A stretch of DNA of 64,000 bases from Streptomyces sp. NBC_00190 (GCF_036203305.1 NZ_CP108131.1:8494001-8558000); one strand, 5' to 3'. Positions 11,730-20,272 are shown, counted from the stretch's first letter. Notes: generated by a model not told the origin, from the letters alone. Made by a program: numbers and translations.

Positions 11730-13618
11730 AGAAAAAGGTGACCATCGTCGAGCTCTCGGTGTTCGAGCGGATCACCCCGCTCGTCTCCGGGTACCTCCAG
11801 GCCTACGCGTCCGAGGATCCCGAGATCCGCGCCTCGTACACCTTCGACAACTACTCCACCAGCATCAAGACCCCGATCACGGAGGTGTTGCGGGACGTGC
11901 TCGGCCGGCAGGCCGACGTGTACGCGTTCAGCTGCTACGTCTGGAACATGGGGTCGGTGCAGAAGCTGCTCCCGCTCATCCGGCAGGCCCAGCCCGACGC
12001 CGAGATCCTGCTGGGCGGCCCGCAGGTCATGAAGCACGGGCTGCGCTACCTCGATCCGGCGGACCCGCACATGGCGGTCTGCAACGGTGAGGGCGAGATC
12101 GCCTTCGCCGACTACCTGAGGGAGCTCACGGAGTCCGCGCCCGACCTCGCACGAGTCGGCGGACTCAGCTTCTTCCGGGACGGCGCGCTCGTCACGACGC
12201 CCGAGAGGGCCCGGATCACGGACCTGAACACGATCCCGTCCCCTTTCCTGACGGGACTGTTCGAGCCGAAGTACAGCATGAGCATCCTGGAGACCAACCG
12301 CGGCTGCCCGTACCACTGCGGATTCTGCTTCTGGGGCGCTGCCACGAACGACCGGGTCTACCGGTTCGACGAGGAGCGGGTCCGCGACGAGATCACCTGG
12401 ATGTCACGCAACGACGTCCTCTTCCTCTACATCGCCGACGCGAACTGGGGAATGCTGTCGCGGGACGTCGAGTTCTCCGAGCACATCGCCGCCGCCTCCC
12501 GGGAGCGGCGCTTCCCGAGCGTCGTCTACTTCTCGTCGGCCAAGAACAAGCCGCACGCGGTGTCCAAGATCACTGGCATTTTCCAGGACGCCGGCCTCGT
12601 CACCTCGCAGCCCATCTCCATGCAGACCCTCGAACCCAAGAGCCTGGACCTGATCGCTAGGTCGAACATCAAGCTCAAGGCCTTCTCGGAAGTGCAGGAC
12701 AACCTGCGGGACAAGGGCCTGAGTTCCTTCATCGAACTCATCTGGCCCCTCCCCGGCGAGACGCTCGACTCGTTCAAACGGGGGATCGGAACCCTCTGTG
12801 ACAACTCGGCCCAGACGATCATCGCCTATTCGCACCTCCTCCTGAACAACACCCCGATCTACCACAACCGGGAAAAGCTCGGGCTGGTGACCCGTCCGGC
12901 CGGCGGCGGGGTCGCCGATGCCCGCATCGTGGTGGAGACGGAGCAGGTGTCGGCGGATGAATTCGTCGAGGGCATGCGCTACTTCTACGCGCTGCACGCC
13001 ATTCACAACACCCGGAGCCTGCGTCTCGTCAGTCGGTATCTCAACGCGGCCGGAAAAATTCAGTACAGCGACCTCGTATCCGCTTTCGTCGACTACTGGC
13101 GGACCCGCCCGGCCGATGACCCGATCGTGGAATTCGTAGAGCGTTCCATCCGGGACGCCGAGTACTACGACGTCAACAACTACGGGCTGTTCATCCACAC
13201 CGTGCTGCACGCCGAGCGCAGCCTGTTCAACGCCCAGGTCCTCGAGTTCGCCCGCAGCCAGGCCTGGTGGGAGGACCCTCAGGCCCGTGCAATGTTCGCC
13301 GCAGACCTGCTGAACAGGCCATATGTGTACAGCAATACGCCGTTGGACCCGCTGGAGGACGGTGTCGAACCGATCCGCCTGCTGGAGCGGGGGCGCCGGA
13401 GCTACACCGTGGAGATCGGCGAGGACCTGGTCGGGGCGCTTTCGGGGGCGGTCCGGTCGGAAGACCAGAACATGTCCGCCGGCACCTACACGATCGATCA
13501 CAAGCGGCTGCAGTACCCGTACATGGCGTCCCAGAGCCTGGACCACAACGGTGGTTACTGCCACGGAATGATCGAAAAAGTGGAGAACATCGTGCCGGTG
13601 TGGACCCCCGTCGGATAG
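11726..13618 (+). CDS. Radical SAM protein with probable cobalamin-binding N-terminus
   Basis: A 630-residue protein. Residues 1-150 look like a Rossmann-type B12-binding domain (for example ADVYAFSCYVWNMGSVQKLL and LLGGPQVMKHG). Residues 185-400 are the radical SAM core, with CPYHCGFC giving Cys194, Cys198 and Cys201 of a CxxxCxxC [4Fe-4S] site. A long C-terminal region (about 430-630) is typical of B12-dependent members. Known relatives methylate unactivated carbon or phosphorus, or rearrange rings; which reaction occurs here cannot be read from sequence. The gene sits between a thioesterase and a stand-alone A-PCP protein, so a carrier-bound amino acid is a reasonable substrate guess. ATGA overlap with the upstream gene fixes the start. 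Confidence 0.9.
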   Translation: MKKKVTIVELSVFERITPLVSGYLQAYASEDPEIRASYTFDNYSTSIKTPITEVLRDVLGRQADVYAFSCYVWNMGSVQKLLPLIRQAQPDAEILLGGPQVMKHGLRYLDPADPHMAVCNGEGEIAFADYLRELTESAPDLARVGGLSFFRDGALVTTPERARITDLNTIPSPFLTGLFEPKYSMSILETNRGCPYHCGFCFWGAATNDRVYRFDEERVRDEITWMSRNDVLFLYIADANWGMLSRDVEFSEHIAAASRERRFPSVVYFSSAKNKPHAVSKITGIFQDAGLVTSQPISMQTLEPKSLDLIARSNIKLKAFSEVQDNLRDKGLSSFIELIWPLPGETLDSFKRGIGTLCDNSAQTIIAYSHLLLNNTPIYHNREKLGLVTRPAGGGVADARIVVETEQVSADEFVEGMRYFYALHAIHNTRSLRLVSRYLNAAGKIQYSDLVSAFVDYWRTRPADDPIVEFVERSIRDAEYYDVNNYGLFIHTVLHAERSLFNAQVLEFARSQAWWEDPQARAMFAADLLNRPYVYSNTPLDPLEDGVEPIRLLERGRRSYTVEIGEDLVGALSGAVRSEDQNMSAGTYTIDHKRLQYPYMASQSLDHNGGYCHGMIEKVENIVPVWTPVG

Positions 13619-13668
13619 CGAACTCCGCGCGATCGATCCACCGACAGTCTTCACAGAGAGAAGGAATC

Positions 13669-15573
13669 GTGGTGCAAGCGCTTGCCGTGACGGACGGGGC
13701 CGAGACCTCGGACATCGCACGATGGAATTCCACCACCACCACATACCCGCGTGACTGCAGCTTGCCGCAGCTCTTCGCCGAGCGGCTGTCCGAGGGTCCG
13801 GACCGGCCCGCTCTCACGTACGGCGGGACCACGCTCAGCTACCGGCAGCTGGACCGGGCGACCAACTCCCTGGCCCGGCGCCTGCTGCACGTGGGCGTCG
13901 GACGGGAGACGCGGGTGGCCGTCCACATCGACCGCCAGGCGGCCGCGATCGTGGCCATCCTCGCCATCGTGAAGGCGGGCGGAGCCTACCTTCCGCTGGA
14001 CCCGTCGCACCCGGAGGCCAGGCTCCGCCTGATCCTCCGGGACGCCCGGGCCGCGTTGGTGCTGACGACGGACGAGCCGGATCCTGAGACGGCCTTCGGG
14101 CTGCCCTGGGAACCGGTGCTCGGCCACCTCGCCGGGGCGGTGACGGAGGATCCGGTGTACGACACCCCGGTGCCTGCGGTGACCGGTCCGGAAAGCCTCG
14201 CGTACGTGATGTACACCTCGGGGTCGACCGGGGCCCCCAAGGGGGTCTGTGTCACCCATCGCAACATCGCCCGGCTGGTCCTGGGAACCGGCTACGTGTC
14301 CTTCGAACCGGGCGATCGGGTGGCACAGATATCCAACATCGCGTTCGACGCCGCCACCTTCGAGATATGGGGGGCGCTGCTGGGCGGCTGCCACCTCTGG
14401 GGCCTTGACCGCGGCACCGTGCTGGACCCCGCGGCGTTGCGCTCGGCGCTCACGGCACAGCCGGTCCGGACCATGGTCATGGCGACACCCCTGTTCAACA
14501 GGCTCGCGGCCCTGGACCCGTCGATCTTCGCGCCCGTCTCCCAGCTGTACGTGGGCGGCGACGTCCTGGGCCCGAGGCAGGCGTGCGCCGTCGCGGCGGG
14601 GGCGGCGACCAGGCTCTTCAACGGCTACGGTCCGACCGAGTCGACGACCTTCGCGACGGCGTACGCGGTGACCGGGAGCGAGGGGGAGTCGCGCCTCCCG
14701 ATCGGGTCGCCCATCGCCAACACCCGGATCCACATACTCGACGATCAGCTGCGGCCGCAGCCGGTGGGCCTGCCCGGCCAGATCCACATCGGGGGCGACG
14801 GGGTGTGCCGCGGATACCACGGGCGGCCGGGTCCGACGGCGGAACGCTTCCTGCCGGACCCGTTCTCCGACCGTCCCGGCGCCCGGATGTACGCCACCGG
14901 TGACGTGGGCCGGTGGACCGTCGACGGAGTCGTCGAGTTCCTCGGCCGGACGGACTTCCAGGTGAAGGTACGCGGCTACCGGGTCGAGCCGGCCGAGACG
15001 GATGCCGGGTTGATGTCTCATCCCGACGTGGCCGAGGCCGTCACCGTCGCCGTGGGCGACGGCACCGAGGACCGGAGCCTCGTCTCCTACTACGCCACGG
15101 CCGGCCGGGTGGTGGAGGCTCCCGAGTTGGCCGGCTTCCTTCGTGACCGGCTTCCCGACCACCTGCTGCCCGGTTCCCTGGTGAGACTGCCCGAGCTGCC
15201 CAAGAACGCCAACGGGAAGATCGACCGCTCCCGGCTGCCGGCCGCCGAGCGCGTTCCGGGATCCGCCCCGGCCGGCGGGCCGAACGGAGCCGGTCAGCCG
15301 GGTGCCGACGGGGCACTGCCCGCCGAGGGCGGGCTGACGGTGAGCCAGGAAGTGGCGGCCGCGATGGCACTGGTCCTCGGATTGGACCGGGCCGCGCCGG
15401 ACGAGAACTTCTTCGAACTCGGCGGCCACTCCCTCTCGGCCATCAGGCTGATCGCGGCCCTGAACGACCGGTTCGGGATGGAGGTCCCGCTGCCGGAGCT
15501 CTTCGACGACCCGACACCGTCCGGCGTGGGTCGGTACCTGGAAGGCCGGCTGGCCGAGCGCGGGGGCCGCTGA
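13669..15573 (+). CDS. Stand-alone NRPS adenylation-PCP didomain
   Basis: A 634-residue protein with no condensation domain. The A domain has YTSGSTGAPKG from Tyr182, FDAATFEIW, NGYGPTES, YATGD, and Lys517 in NANGKID. The PCP has Ser588 in GGHSLSA. Hand alignment to GrsA gives a pocket near D-A-F-N-Y-G-G-T-F-K; its second half (G-G-T-F-K) is shared with Val-type pockets, so a small or branched aliphatic substrate is possible. The arrangement fits an enzyme that loads one amino acid onto its own PCP for modification before transfer, plausibly by the radical SAM protein beside it. The GTG start follows an AGAAGG site by 6 bases; a second GTG is adjacent. It is 50 bases after the radical SAM gene. 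Confidence 0.92.
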   Translation: MVQALAVTDGAETSDIARWNSTTTTYPRDCSLPQLFAERLSEGPDRPALTYGGTTLSYRQLDRATNSLARRLLHVGVGRETRVAVHIDRQAAAIVAILAIVKAGGAYLPLDPSHPEARLRLILRDARAALVLTTDEPDPETAFGLPWEPVLGHLAGAVTEDPVYDTPVPAVTGPESLAYVMYTSGSTGAPKGVCVTHRNIARLVLGTGYVSFEPGDRVAQISNIAFDAATFEIWGALLGGCHLWGLDRGTVLDPAALRSALTAQPVRTMVMATPLFNRLAALDPSIFAPVSQLYVGGDVLGPRQACAVAAGAATRLFNGYGPTESTTFATAYAVTGSEGESRLPIGSPIANTRIHILDDQLRPQPVGLPGQIHIGGDGVCRGYHGRPGPTAERFLPDPFSDRPGARMYATGDVGRWTVDGVVEFLGRTDFQVKVRGYRVEPAETDAGLMSHPDVAEAVTVAVGDGTEDRSLVSYYATAGRVVEAPELAGFLRDRLPDHLLPGSLVRLPELPKNANGKIDRSRLPAAERVPGSAPAGGPNGAGQPGADGALPAEGGLTVSQEVAAAMALVLGLDRAAPDENFFELGGHSLSAIRLIAALNDRFGMEVPLPELFDDPTPSGVGRYLEGRLAERGGR

Positions 15574-16394
15574 TGACGGCCAGGGAGCGGTGGTTCCTGC
15601 CGAACCGGGAGGCGGTACCGACTGCCGAGGACGCGCTCCAGCTCTTCTGCCTCCCCCACGCCGGGGCCGGGGCCTCCGCGTACCGTGACTGGGCGCCGCT
15701 GCTCGCGCCCTCGGTGAAGGTGGTCGGGGTGCAGCCACCCGGGCGGGAGAACCGGTTTGCGGACCCCTACACCCCTTCGGCGACGTTGCTTTCCCACGAG
15801 CTCGCCGAGGCCGTCGCGGAAAGGGCGCAGGGCGCCTTTGCGCTGTTCGGACACAGCATGGGCGCGTTACTGGCCTATGAGACGGCGCACCGGCTCGCCG
15901 CTCTCGGCCGGGCTCCGGCGTGCTTGTTCGTCTCCGGATACTGGGCGCCGCAGTTGCCGCATCGAAGGCGCCAGGTGCACCTCCTCCCCGAGGACGAGCT
16001 CATCCGCCAGTTGCGCGATCTCGAAGGCACGGTGCCCGAGGTGCTGGACCACCCGAAACTGCTGGAGTTCCTTCTCCCCCTCATCCGCGCCGACTTCGAG
16101 CTCTGCGAGACCTACCGCTGGTCGTCGCGCCCGTTGCTGGACGTACCGGTCGTCGCGCTGGGCGGGGCCTCGGACCCAGGAGTCGAGGTCCCGCCGCTGG
16201 CCGCGTGGGGGGAGCTCACGGCTTCCTCGTTCGAGATGCGGCAGTTCCAGGGCGGCCACTTCTACCTGCACGAGCGGACTGACGAGGTGGTCGCGTTCGT
16301 GGCCGGCCACCTGCGGGACGCCACCACCTACACATCGGAAGGGCTGATCCATGACAGCGCTGACCCAGGAGTGGGCAGTGGGACGCGTGCGTGA
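15573..16394 (+). CDS. Type II thioesterase, second copy
   Basis: A 273-residue alpha/beta hydrolase with LQLFCLPHAGAGASAYRDW, Ser95 in GHSMGA, Asp in ALGGASDPGV and a C-terminal His in GGHFYLHE. It belongs to the same family as the thioesterase at 10917 but is clearly diverged, so it is not a recent duplicate. Its ATG shares one base with the stop of the A-PCP gene (TGATG). The close coupling suggests that it serves that carrier protein, either by clearing it or by releasing a modified aminoacyl group; this is inference. Confidence 0.92.
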   Translation: MTARERWFLPNREAVPTAEDALQLFCLPHAGAGASAYRDWAPLLAPSVKVVGVQPPGRENRFADPYTPSATLLSHELAEAVAERAQGAFALFGHSMGALLAYETAHRLAALGRAPACLFVSGYWAPQLPHRRRQVHLLPEDELIRQLRDLEGTVPEVLDHPKLLEFLLPLIRADFELCETYRWSSRPLLDVPVVALGGASDPGVEVPPLAAWGELTASSFEMRQFQGGHFYLHERTDEVVAFVAGHLRDATTYTSEGLIHDSADPGVGSGTRA

Positions 16395-16722
16395 GTACTA
16401 CAGCCTGGTCGACGACGGTGACATCGGCGGCCTGATCGAGCTCTTCGCGCCTGACGCCGTCTACCACCGGCCCGGATACGAGCCGATGCAGGGCAGAGCG
16501 GACCTCGAGCGGTTCTACCGCACCCAACGGGTGATCAGGGAAGGCAGTCACACGATCACCGCGATCATCCAGTCCGGCGCCGACGTGGCGGTGCGCGGTG
16601 AGTTCCGCGGCGTACTGAACGACGGGCGCGCGACCTCGCTCCGGTTCGCCGACTTCTTCTCCCTGTCGCCCGACGGACGCTTCGCGCGACGGAACACCTT
16701 CTTCTTCGCACCACTCGTCTGA
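16351..16722 (+). CDS. SnoaL/NTF2-like fold protein
   Basis: A 123-residue protein of the NTF2-like cone fold: VREYYSLVDDGDIGGLIELFAPDAVYHRPG at the start (quoted in two parts in family terms: a helix, then the DAVYHRPG strand), then LERFYRTQRV and a C-terminal strand region RFADFFSLSPDGRFARR. Members act as cyclases, isomerases or small binding proteins in natural product pathways; the function here is not evident. The ATG lies inside the end of the previous gene (44-bp overlap) behind a GGAAGGG site. A GTG at 16369 is an alternative start that would still keep most of the first helix. Confidence 0.82.
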   Translation: MTALTQEWAVGRVREYYSLVDDGDIGGLIELFAPDAVYHRPGYEPMQGRADLERFYRTQRVIREGSHTITAIIQSGADVAVRGEFRGVLNDGRATSLRFADFFSLSPDGRFARRNTFFFAPLV

Positions 16723-16731
16723 GGGGGATCC

Positions 16732-17772
16732 ATGACCGCAGTACAGGGCGCCGCGCCCTTCGCCTTCGGTGAGGCGTTCACGAACCACATGGTGGTCTCC
16801 TCCTGGCGCGACGGCAGTTGGGAGCCGCCGCGCCTGCGGCCCTATGGTCCGCTTCCGATGGATCCCGCCATGGCCGGCCTGCACTACGGGCAGGTCGTGT
16901 TCGAGGGGCTCAAGGGCCACCGCCTGGTGAACGGCGGGCTGGGAGTCTTCCGGCCGCTGGAACACGCCCGCCGGTTCCAGCGGTCGGCCCGTCGGCTGGT
17001 GATGCCGGAGTTTCCGGCCGACCTGTTCGTGGGGGCGGTCGAGGACCTGGTGCGCGAGGACGGGCCCGGCTTGCCCGATGACCCGGCCCTCAGTCTCTAC
17101 CTGCGGCCGGTGCTGTTCGCCAGCGAAGCCAGTCTGGCGCTGCGGCCGGCGCGGGCCTACACCTTCGTCCTGCTCGCCTTCGTCACCGGAGCGTTCTTCA
17201 GCGACCGGACGGACCCGGTCAGGATCTGGGTGAGCCGCGACCACGTGCGCGCCGCGCCGTTGGGCACGGGGGAGGTGAAGTGCGCCGGGAACTACGCGGC
17301 TTCGTTCCTCGCCCAGCAGGAGGCGGCGGCCCAGGGGTGCAGCCAGGTGCTGTGGCTGGATCCCGTGGAGAGAACGTGGGTCGAGGAGATGGGCGGCATG
17401 AACGTCTTCTTCGTCCACGGCACGGGCGAGGCGGCCGAGGTCGTCACCCCGGCCCGGTCCGGCACCATCCTGGCCGGCGTCACCAGGGACTCCGTCATCT
17501 CGCTGGCCACACGGCGAGGGCTCCGCGTGCGGGAGGAGCGGATCGCACTGGAAGACCTGCGCGAGCGGTGCCTGGCCGGCGATGTCACGGAGGCCTTCGC
17601 CTGCGGCACCGCGGCCGTCATCAGTCCGATCGGAGGGTTCTGCGACGCCGGTGAGACGTGGACCGTGGGAGACGGCCGGCAGGGGCCGGTCACCAAGGAG
17701 CTGAGGGACGAGCTCGTCTCCGTCCATCGTGGCCTCTCACCTGACGAGGAAGGCTGGTTGCACCGCCTGTGA
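16732..17772 (+). CDS. Class IV aminotransferase, branched-chain type
   Basis: A 346-residue PLP enzyme. It has the branched-chain aminotransferase landmarks: LHYGQVVFEGLKG near residue 45, Lys183 in EVKCAGNYAAS as the expected PLP-binding lysine, EEMGGMNVFFV, and the phosphate-binding turns TRDSVI and GTAAVISP. The length is slightly short of primary-metabolism IlvE. Inside a biosynthetic cluster it probably makes, or removes nitrogen from, a special building block, for example the amino acid loaded by the A-PCP protein. A GAGGGGG site precedes the ATG by 5 bases. The stop overlaps the GTG of the next gene. Confidence 0.93.
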   Translation: MTAVQGAAPFAFGEAFTNHMVVSSWRDGSWEPPRLRPYGPLPMDPAMAGLHYGQVVFEGLKGHRLVNGGLGVFRPLEHARRFQRSARRLVMPEFPADLFVGAVEDLVREDGPGLPDDPALSLYLRPVLFASEASLALRPARAYTFVLLAFVTGAFFSDRTDPVRIWVSRDHVRAAPLGTGEVKCAGNYAASFLAQQEAAAQGCSQVLWLDPVERTWVEEMGGMNVFFVHGTGEAAEVVTPARSGTILAGVTRDSVISLATRRGLRVREERIALEDLRERCLAGDVTEAFACGTAAVISPIGGFCDAGETWTVGDGRQGPVTKELRDELVSVHRGLSPDEEGWLHRL

Positions 17773-18578
17773 CCGGGAACCTGCTCCGCCTGAGGCCGTC
17801 GGATGAATCCCAGGCGCTGGTGTTCGTCCATCCAGCGAGCGGATCGGCGGCGTCGTACCGCGCTCTGGAGCCGTTTCTGACATCGGACCGCCCGGTCTAC
17901 GCGTTCCACTCGCCGGACATCCCGCCCGGTCGGCACGCCTCGATCGAACGCATCGCCGAGGACTACCTGGCGGAGTTCCTCCACGCCGCACCCCGGACGA
18001 CACCCGTATTCGTCGGATGGTCCTTCAGTGGGCCCGTGGCGGTGGAAATGGCCCGCCTGTCCGAGTCGACCGCGGCCGGGGCGAGCGGAGTCGTCCTGCT
18101 GGACAGCGCGACCCCCGAGGTCCTGGCCGGGCGCACCACCGATCTCGTCACCGAGATGGGCGGGCTCTTCGGCGTCGACCTGGCGGGTACTCCGGCCTCC
18201 TCGCCCGGCGAACTCCTGGATCGGATCGCGGAGATCATGGCCGTCTCCAGTGACATGGCGGGTGTGACGGGTCAGGATCTGCGGCCGTTCTGGGACACCT
18301 ACCGCTGGCACCAGGACGCCTTCGAGTCGGGTTGGCGGGCCAGACCGTGCGCAGCGCCCGTCCTGCTGATCCGGGCACGTGAGGAAACCGGCTGGGATCC
18401 GGCACCCGACGATCTGGGGTGGTCGGATGTGTTCGGCACCGCAGTGCCCGTCGAGTGGGCCGGAGGCACGCACTACACCCTGATGGAGAACGACAGGCTC
18501 GCAGACATCGCCCGCATCGTCGAACGGGCCGTTGAAAAGTGGTCCCGCCCCGACCCGGTCACTCCGTGTCTGAATTGA
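17769..18578 (+). CDS. Discrete thioesterase, release-type
   Basis: A 269-residue alpha/beta hydrolase that resembles the thioesterase domains fused to NRPS/PKS ends rather than the editing type. It starts LVFVHPASGSAASYRAL, has Ser85 in VGWSFSG and a His in GGTHYTLMEND. Because no assembly-line protein in the window carries a C-terminal thioesterase, this one is the best candidate for product release in trans. It overlaps the aminotransferase stop by 4 bp (GTGA) and is the last gene of the + strand run. Remnant DNA begins a few bases after its stop. Confidence 0.86.
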   Translation: MTGNLLRLRPSDESQALVFVHPASGSAASYRALEPFLTSDRPVYAFHSPDIPPGRHASIERIAEDYLAEFLHAAPRTTPVFVGWSFSGPVAVEMARLSESTAAGASGVVLLDSATPEVLAGRTTDLVTEMGGLFGVDLAGTPASSPGELLDRIAEIMAVSSDMAGVTGQDLRPFWDTYRWHQDAFESGWRARPCAAPVLLIRAREETGWDPAPDDLGWSDVFGTAVPVEWAGGTHYTLMENDRLADIARIVERAVEKWSRPDPVTPCLN

Positions 18579-18717
18579 TAGCCGATCATGGCAATCGGTA
18601 CTTTTGTGTGCACTCCGGATGACTCGCCCGACCCAAGGGCGGGGGTTCGGACAGGAGGTGCGTGCCGGTGCCTGGTTCGAAGCGGAATGCGCGGCCGAGG
18701 AGCCGGGCGCGGCGTCC

Positions 18718-19203
18718 GCGCAGCGTGTTCCGCAGCCGCTGGAAGGTGCGGGTGCGCTCCCAGACCAGGGTCTGGTGGGCGCGGGCGACGACCTTGGCGG
18801 CCTGAGCCTGCTCGCTGTCGCCGGCGATCGGCCGCAGCTGGGCGGCGTCGATACGAACCATGTCCGCAAGCGCGTGCGCGTCGCCCTTGTCGCTCTTCGC
18901 GCCGGAGGTGCCGTAACGCTCCTTGAACCGGGCCGCCTGCCGCGGGTTGACCGCGTAGCCCCGGTAGCCGGCCGCGAGCAGGGCCTGTACCCACGGGCCG
19001 CGGTCGGTCTCGATCCCGACCGCGTGCCTTGCGATCAGGGCGTGCAGCTTCGCGATCCCCTCGACGCCCTCCGTCAGCCGGGCGGACCCGAGCCTGCGGC
19101 CTAAGCCGTCCTGGACCTCGACATCGTGGTGGTCTTCGGCCCAGTCGTCACCGACGAACAGCACCAGCTTCTCCAACCTCGCGACGTACAGTGCGTGCGG
19201 CCA
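18718..19203 (-). pseudogene. IS110-family transposase, N-terminal remnant
   Basis: On the - strand about 160 residues match the RuvC-like front half of IS110 transposases: LVLFVGDDWAEDHHDVEV, then GIETDRGPWVQALLAAGY, then GAKSDKGDAHALADMV. The match ends after FQRLRNTLR, so the C-terminal serine domain is missing. Unrelated sequence is joined at both ends. It lies about 140 bases downstream of the biosynthetic cluster and marks the start of the remnant-rich region. Confidence 0.85.
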
Positions 19204-19223
19204 GCGGAAGGCACAGCTCGCGC

Positions 19224-19337
19224 CGGTCGCTGGACATCGCCGGGTTCGTGGACCTGGACGGGGTGGACCCGATCTTCTTCGATACGACGTACTACCTGGG
19301 GCCGCGGGGATCCGAGAACACCAAGGTCTACAGCCAT
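19224..19337 (+). pseudogene. Ku gene fragment
   Basis: About 114 bases encode SLDIAGFVDLDGVDPIFF and on to GPRGSENTKVYS, very similar in DNA and protein to the middle of the Ku gene at 39576-39690. The piece is wedged between the IS110 remnant and a sigma-like remnant, both on the other strand. No start, stop or other part of Ku is present. Confidence 0.88.
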
Positions 19338-19566
19338 CTACGACATCCAGGCCCTCGTCGCTTCCGCCCAGCGGCACGACGACGCGGTCCGCGCCATCGG
19401 GGCCATCGTGACCCAGGGGCACCGGGCGCCGCTTGCGCAGGCTGTCGACCGCCAGATTCCGCGCCGTGCGGATCGCATAGGGGACGGGATCGCACTCCGG
19501 CCCCAGCTGCTCCCGCAGCCATTTGCGTGCAGGCCGCTCGTAGGCGACCTGGACTTGCTCACCGCC
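19338..19566 (-). pseudogene. Possible sigma-70 (ECF-like) fragment
   Basis: The - strand frame reads YAIRTARNLAVDSLRKRRP in the middle, which resembles the end of sigma-70 region 2. About 75 residues are recognisable and no complete gene is present. The fragment directly abuts the Ku scrap. The assignment rests on a short motif only. Confidence 0.4.
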
Positions 19567-19634
19567 CGTCAGAGGCGCTGGGACCCGCCCCTGACCTGCG
19601 GTGAAGCACTTCCCGACAGGCTCTAGCCGCCCGT

Positions 19635-19651
19635 GGTACCTACTAGGTACC
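19635..19651. promoter_or_regulatory. Palindrome before the toxin-antitoxin genes
   Basis: GGTACCTACTAGGTACC is a 17-bp palindrome, perfect except for its central base. It ends seven bases before the antitoxin ATG. Antitoxins usually repress their own operon, so this is a good candidate operator. I see no strong ribosome binding site between it and the ATG, so the transcript may have a very short leader. Confidence 0.55.
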
Positions 19652-19658
19652 ATCAGGT

Positions 19659-19898
19659 ATGCCGTCCTTGAACATCACCTTCACTGACGAGGAACTCGAA
19701 GCCGTCCGCGCCGCTGCGGCCGCCGAAGGCAAGTCGTTGAAGCAGTTCGTCCATGACCTGCCACTGCGCGAGCAGCAACGCCTGCAGTTCGTCCGCTACG
19801 CCCTGTCCTGGGGCGAGGCACACCGGGACGAGTTCGACGACGCCTTCCCCGACGAGGCCCCGTCCGCTCCTGGTGGCCGAGGGGCGGACGCCGCCTGA
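19659..19898 (+). CDS. Antitoxin of a Fic/Doc-type toxin-antitoxin pair
   Basis: A 79-residue acidic protein beginning MPSLNITFTDEELEAVRAAA, a ribbon-helix-helix-like start, followed by EGKSLKQFVHDLPL and an acidic tail. It resembles the short antitoxins that precede Doc-like toxins in Streptomyces. The stop shares one base with the toxin ATG (TGATG), so the two are translationally coupled. A palindrome lies just upstream. The family is inferred mainly from gene order, with modest sequence support. Confidence 0.75.
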   Translation: MPSLNITFTDEELEAVRAAAAAEGKSLKQFVHDLPLREQQRLQFVRYALSWGEAHRDEFDDAFPDEAPSAPGGRGADAA

Positions 19899-20272
19899 TG
19901 ATCCTCCACATCGACGTCCCTTGGCTCCTGGATGTCCAGGAGCAGGCCGTCCCCGAAGACGTCAGCGTCGACGACTACTCGGCCCTCGTCGCGGCTGTCG
20001 CCCGCCACAAGACCCGCATCCCGCGCCCCACCACGGCCGACCCCGATCCAGCCTGGCGCGCCGCGGCTCTGCTGCACACCCTGATCCGGCTGCAGCCCCT
20101 GCCCTACCGCAACAGTCTGTATGCCTGCCAGGTCACCGCCGCCTACATGCACGCCTCCGGCGAGGGCATCGACCCCCCATACGGTGCCATGGTCGACCTC
20201 GTCCGCGATATCCAGGCCGGCAAGGCCACCGTGTACCAGGCCGCCGACCGCATCCGGACCTGGCGCATCTGA
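19898..20272 (+). CDS. Fic/Doc-like toxin component
   Basis: A 124-residue protein: MILHIDVPWLLDVQEQ, DYSALVAAVARHKTR, WRAAALLHTLIRLQPLPYRN, and a C-terminal GKATVYQAADRIRTWRI. The overall pattern matches the Streptomyces proteins annotated as Fic-family toxin components. The classical Fic loop HxFx(D/A)GNxR is not intact: the same place reads PLPYRNSLYACQVTAAYM, without the catalytic His-Pro-Phe. It may therefore lack AMP-transfer or phosphorylation activity, or work in a different way. Confidence 0.75.
   Translation: MILHIDVPWLLDVQEQAVPEDVSVDDYSALVAAVARHKTRIPRPTTADPDPAWRAAALLHTLIRLQPLPYRNSLYACQVTAAYMHASGEGIDPPYGAMVDLVRDIQAGKATVYQAADRIRTWRI

Noticed and set aside
1..18578. Assignment of the cluster to a named compound
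   Set aside because: Domain order and substrate codes were not specific enough; naming a product would be guesswork.
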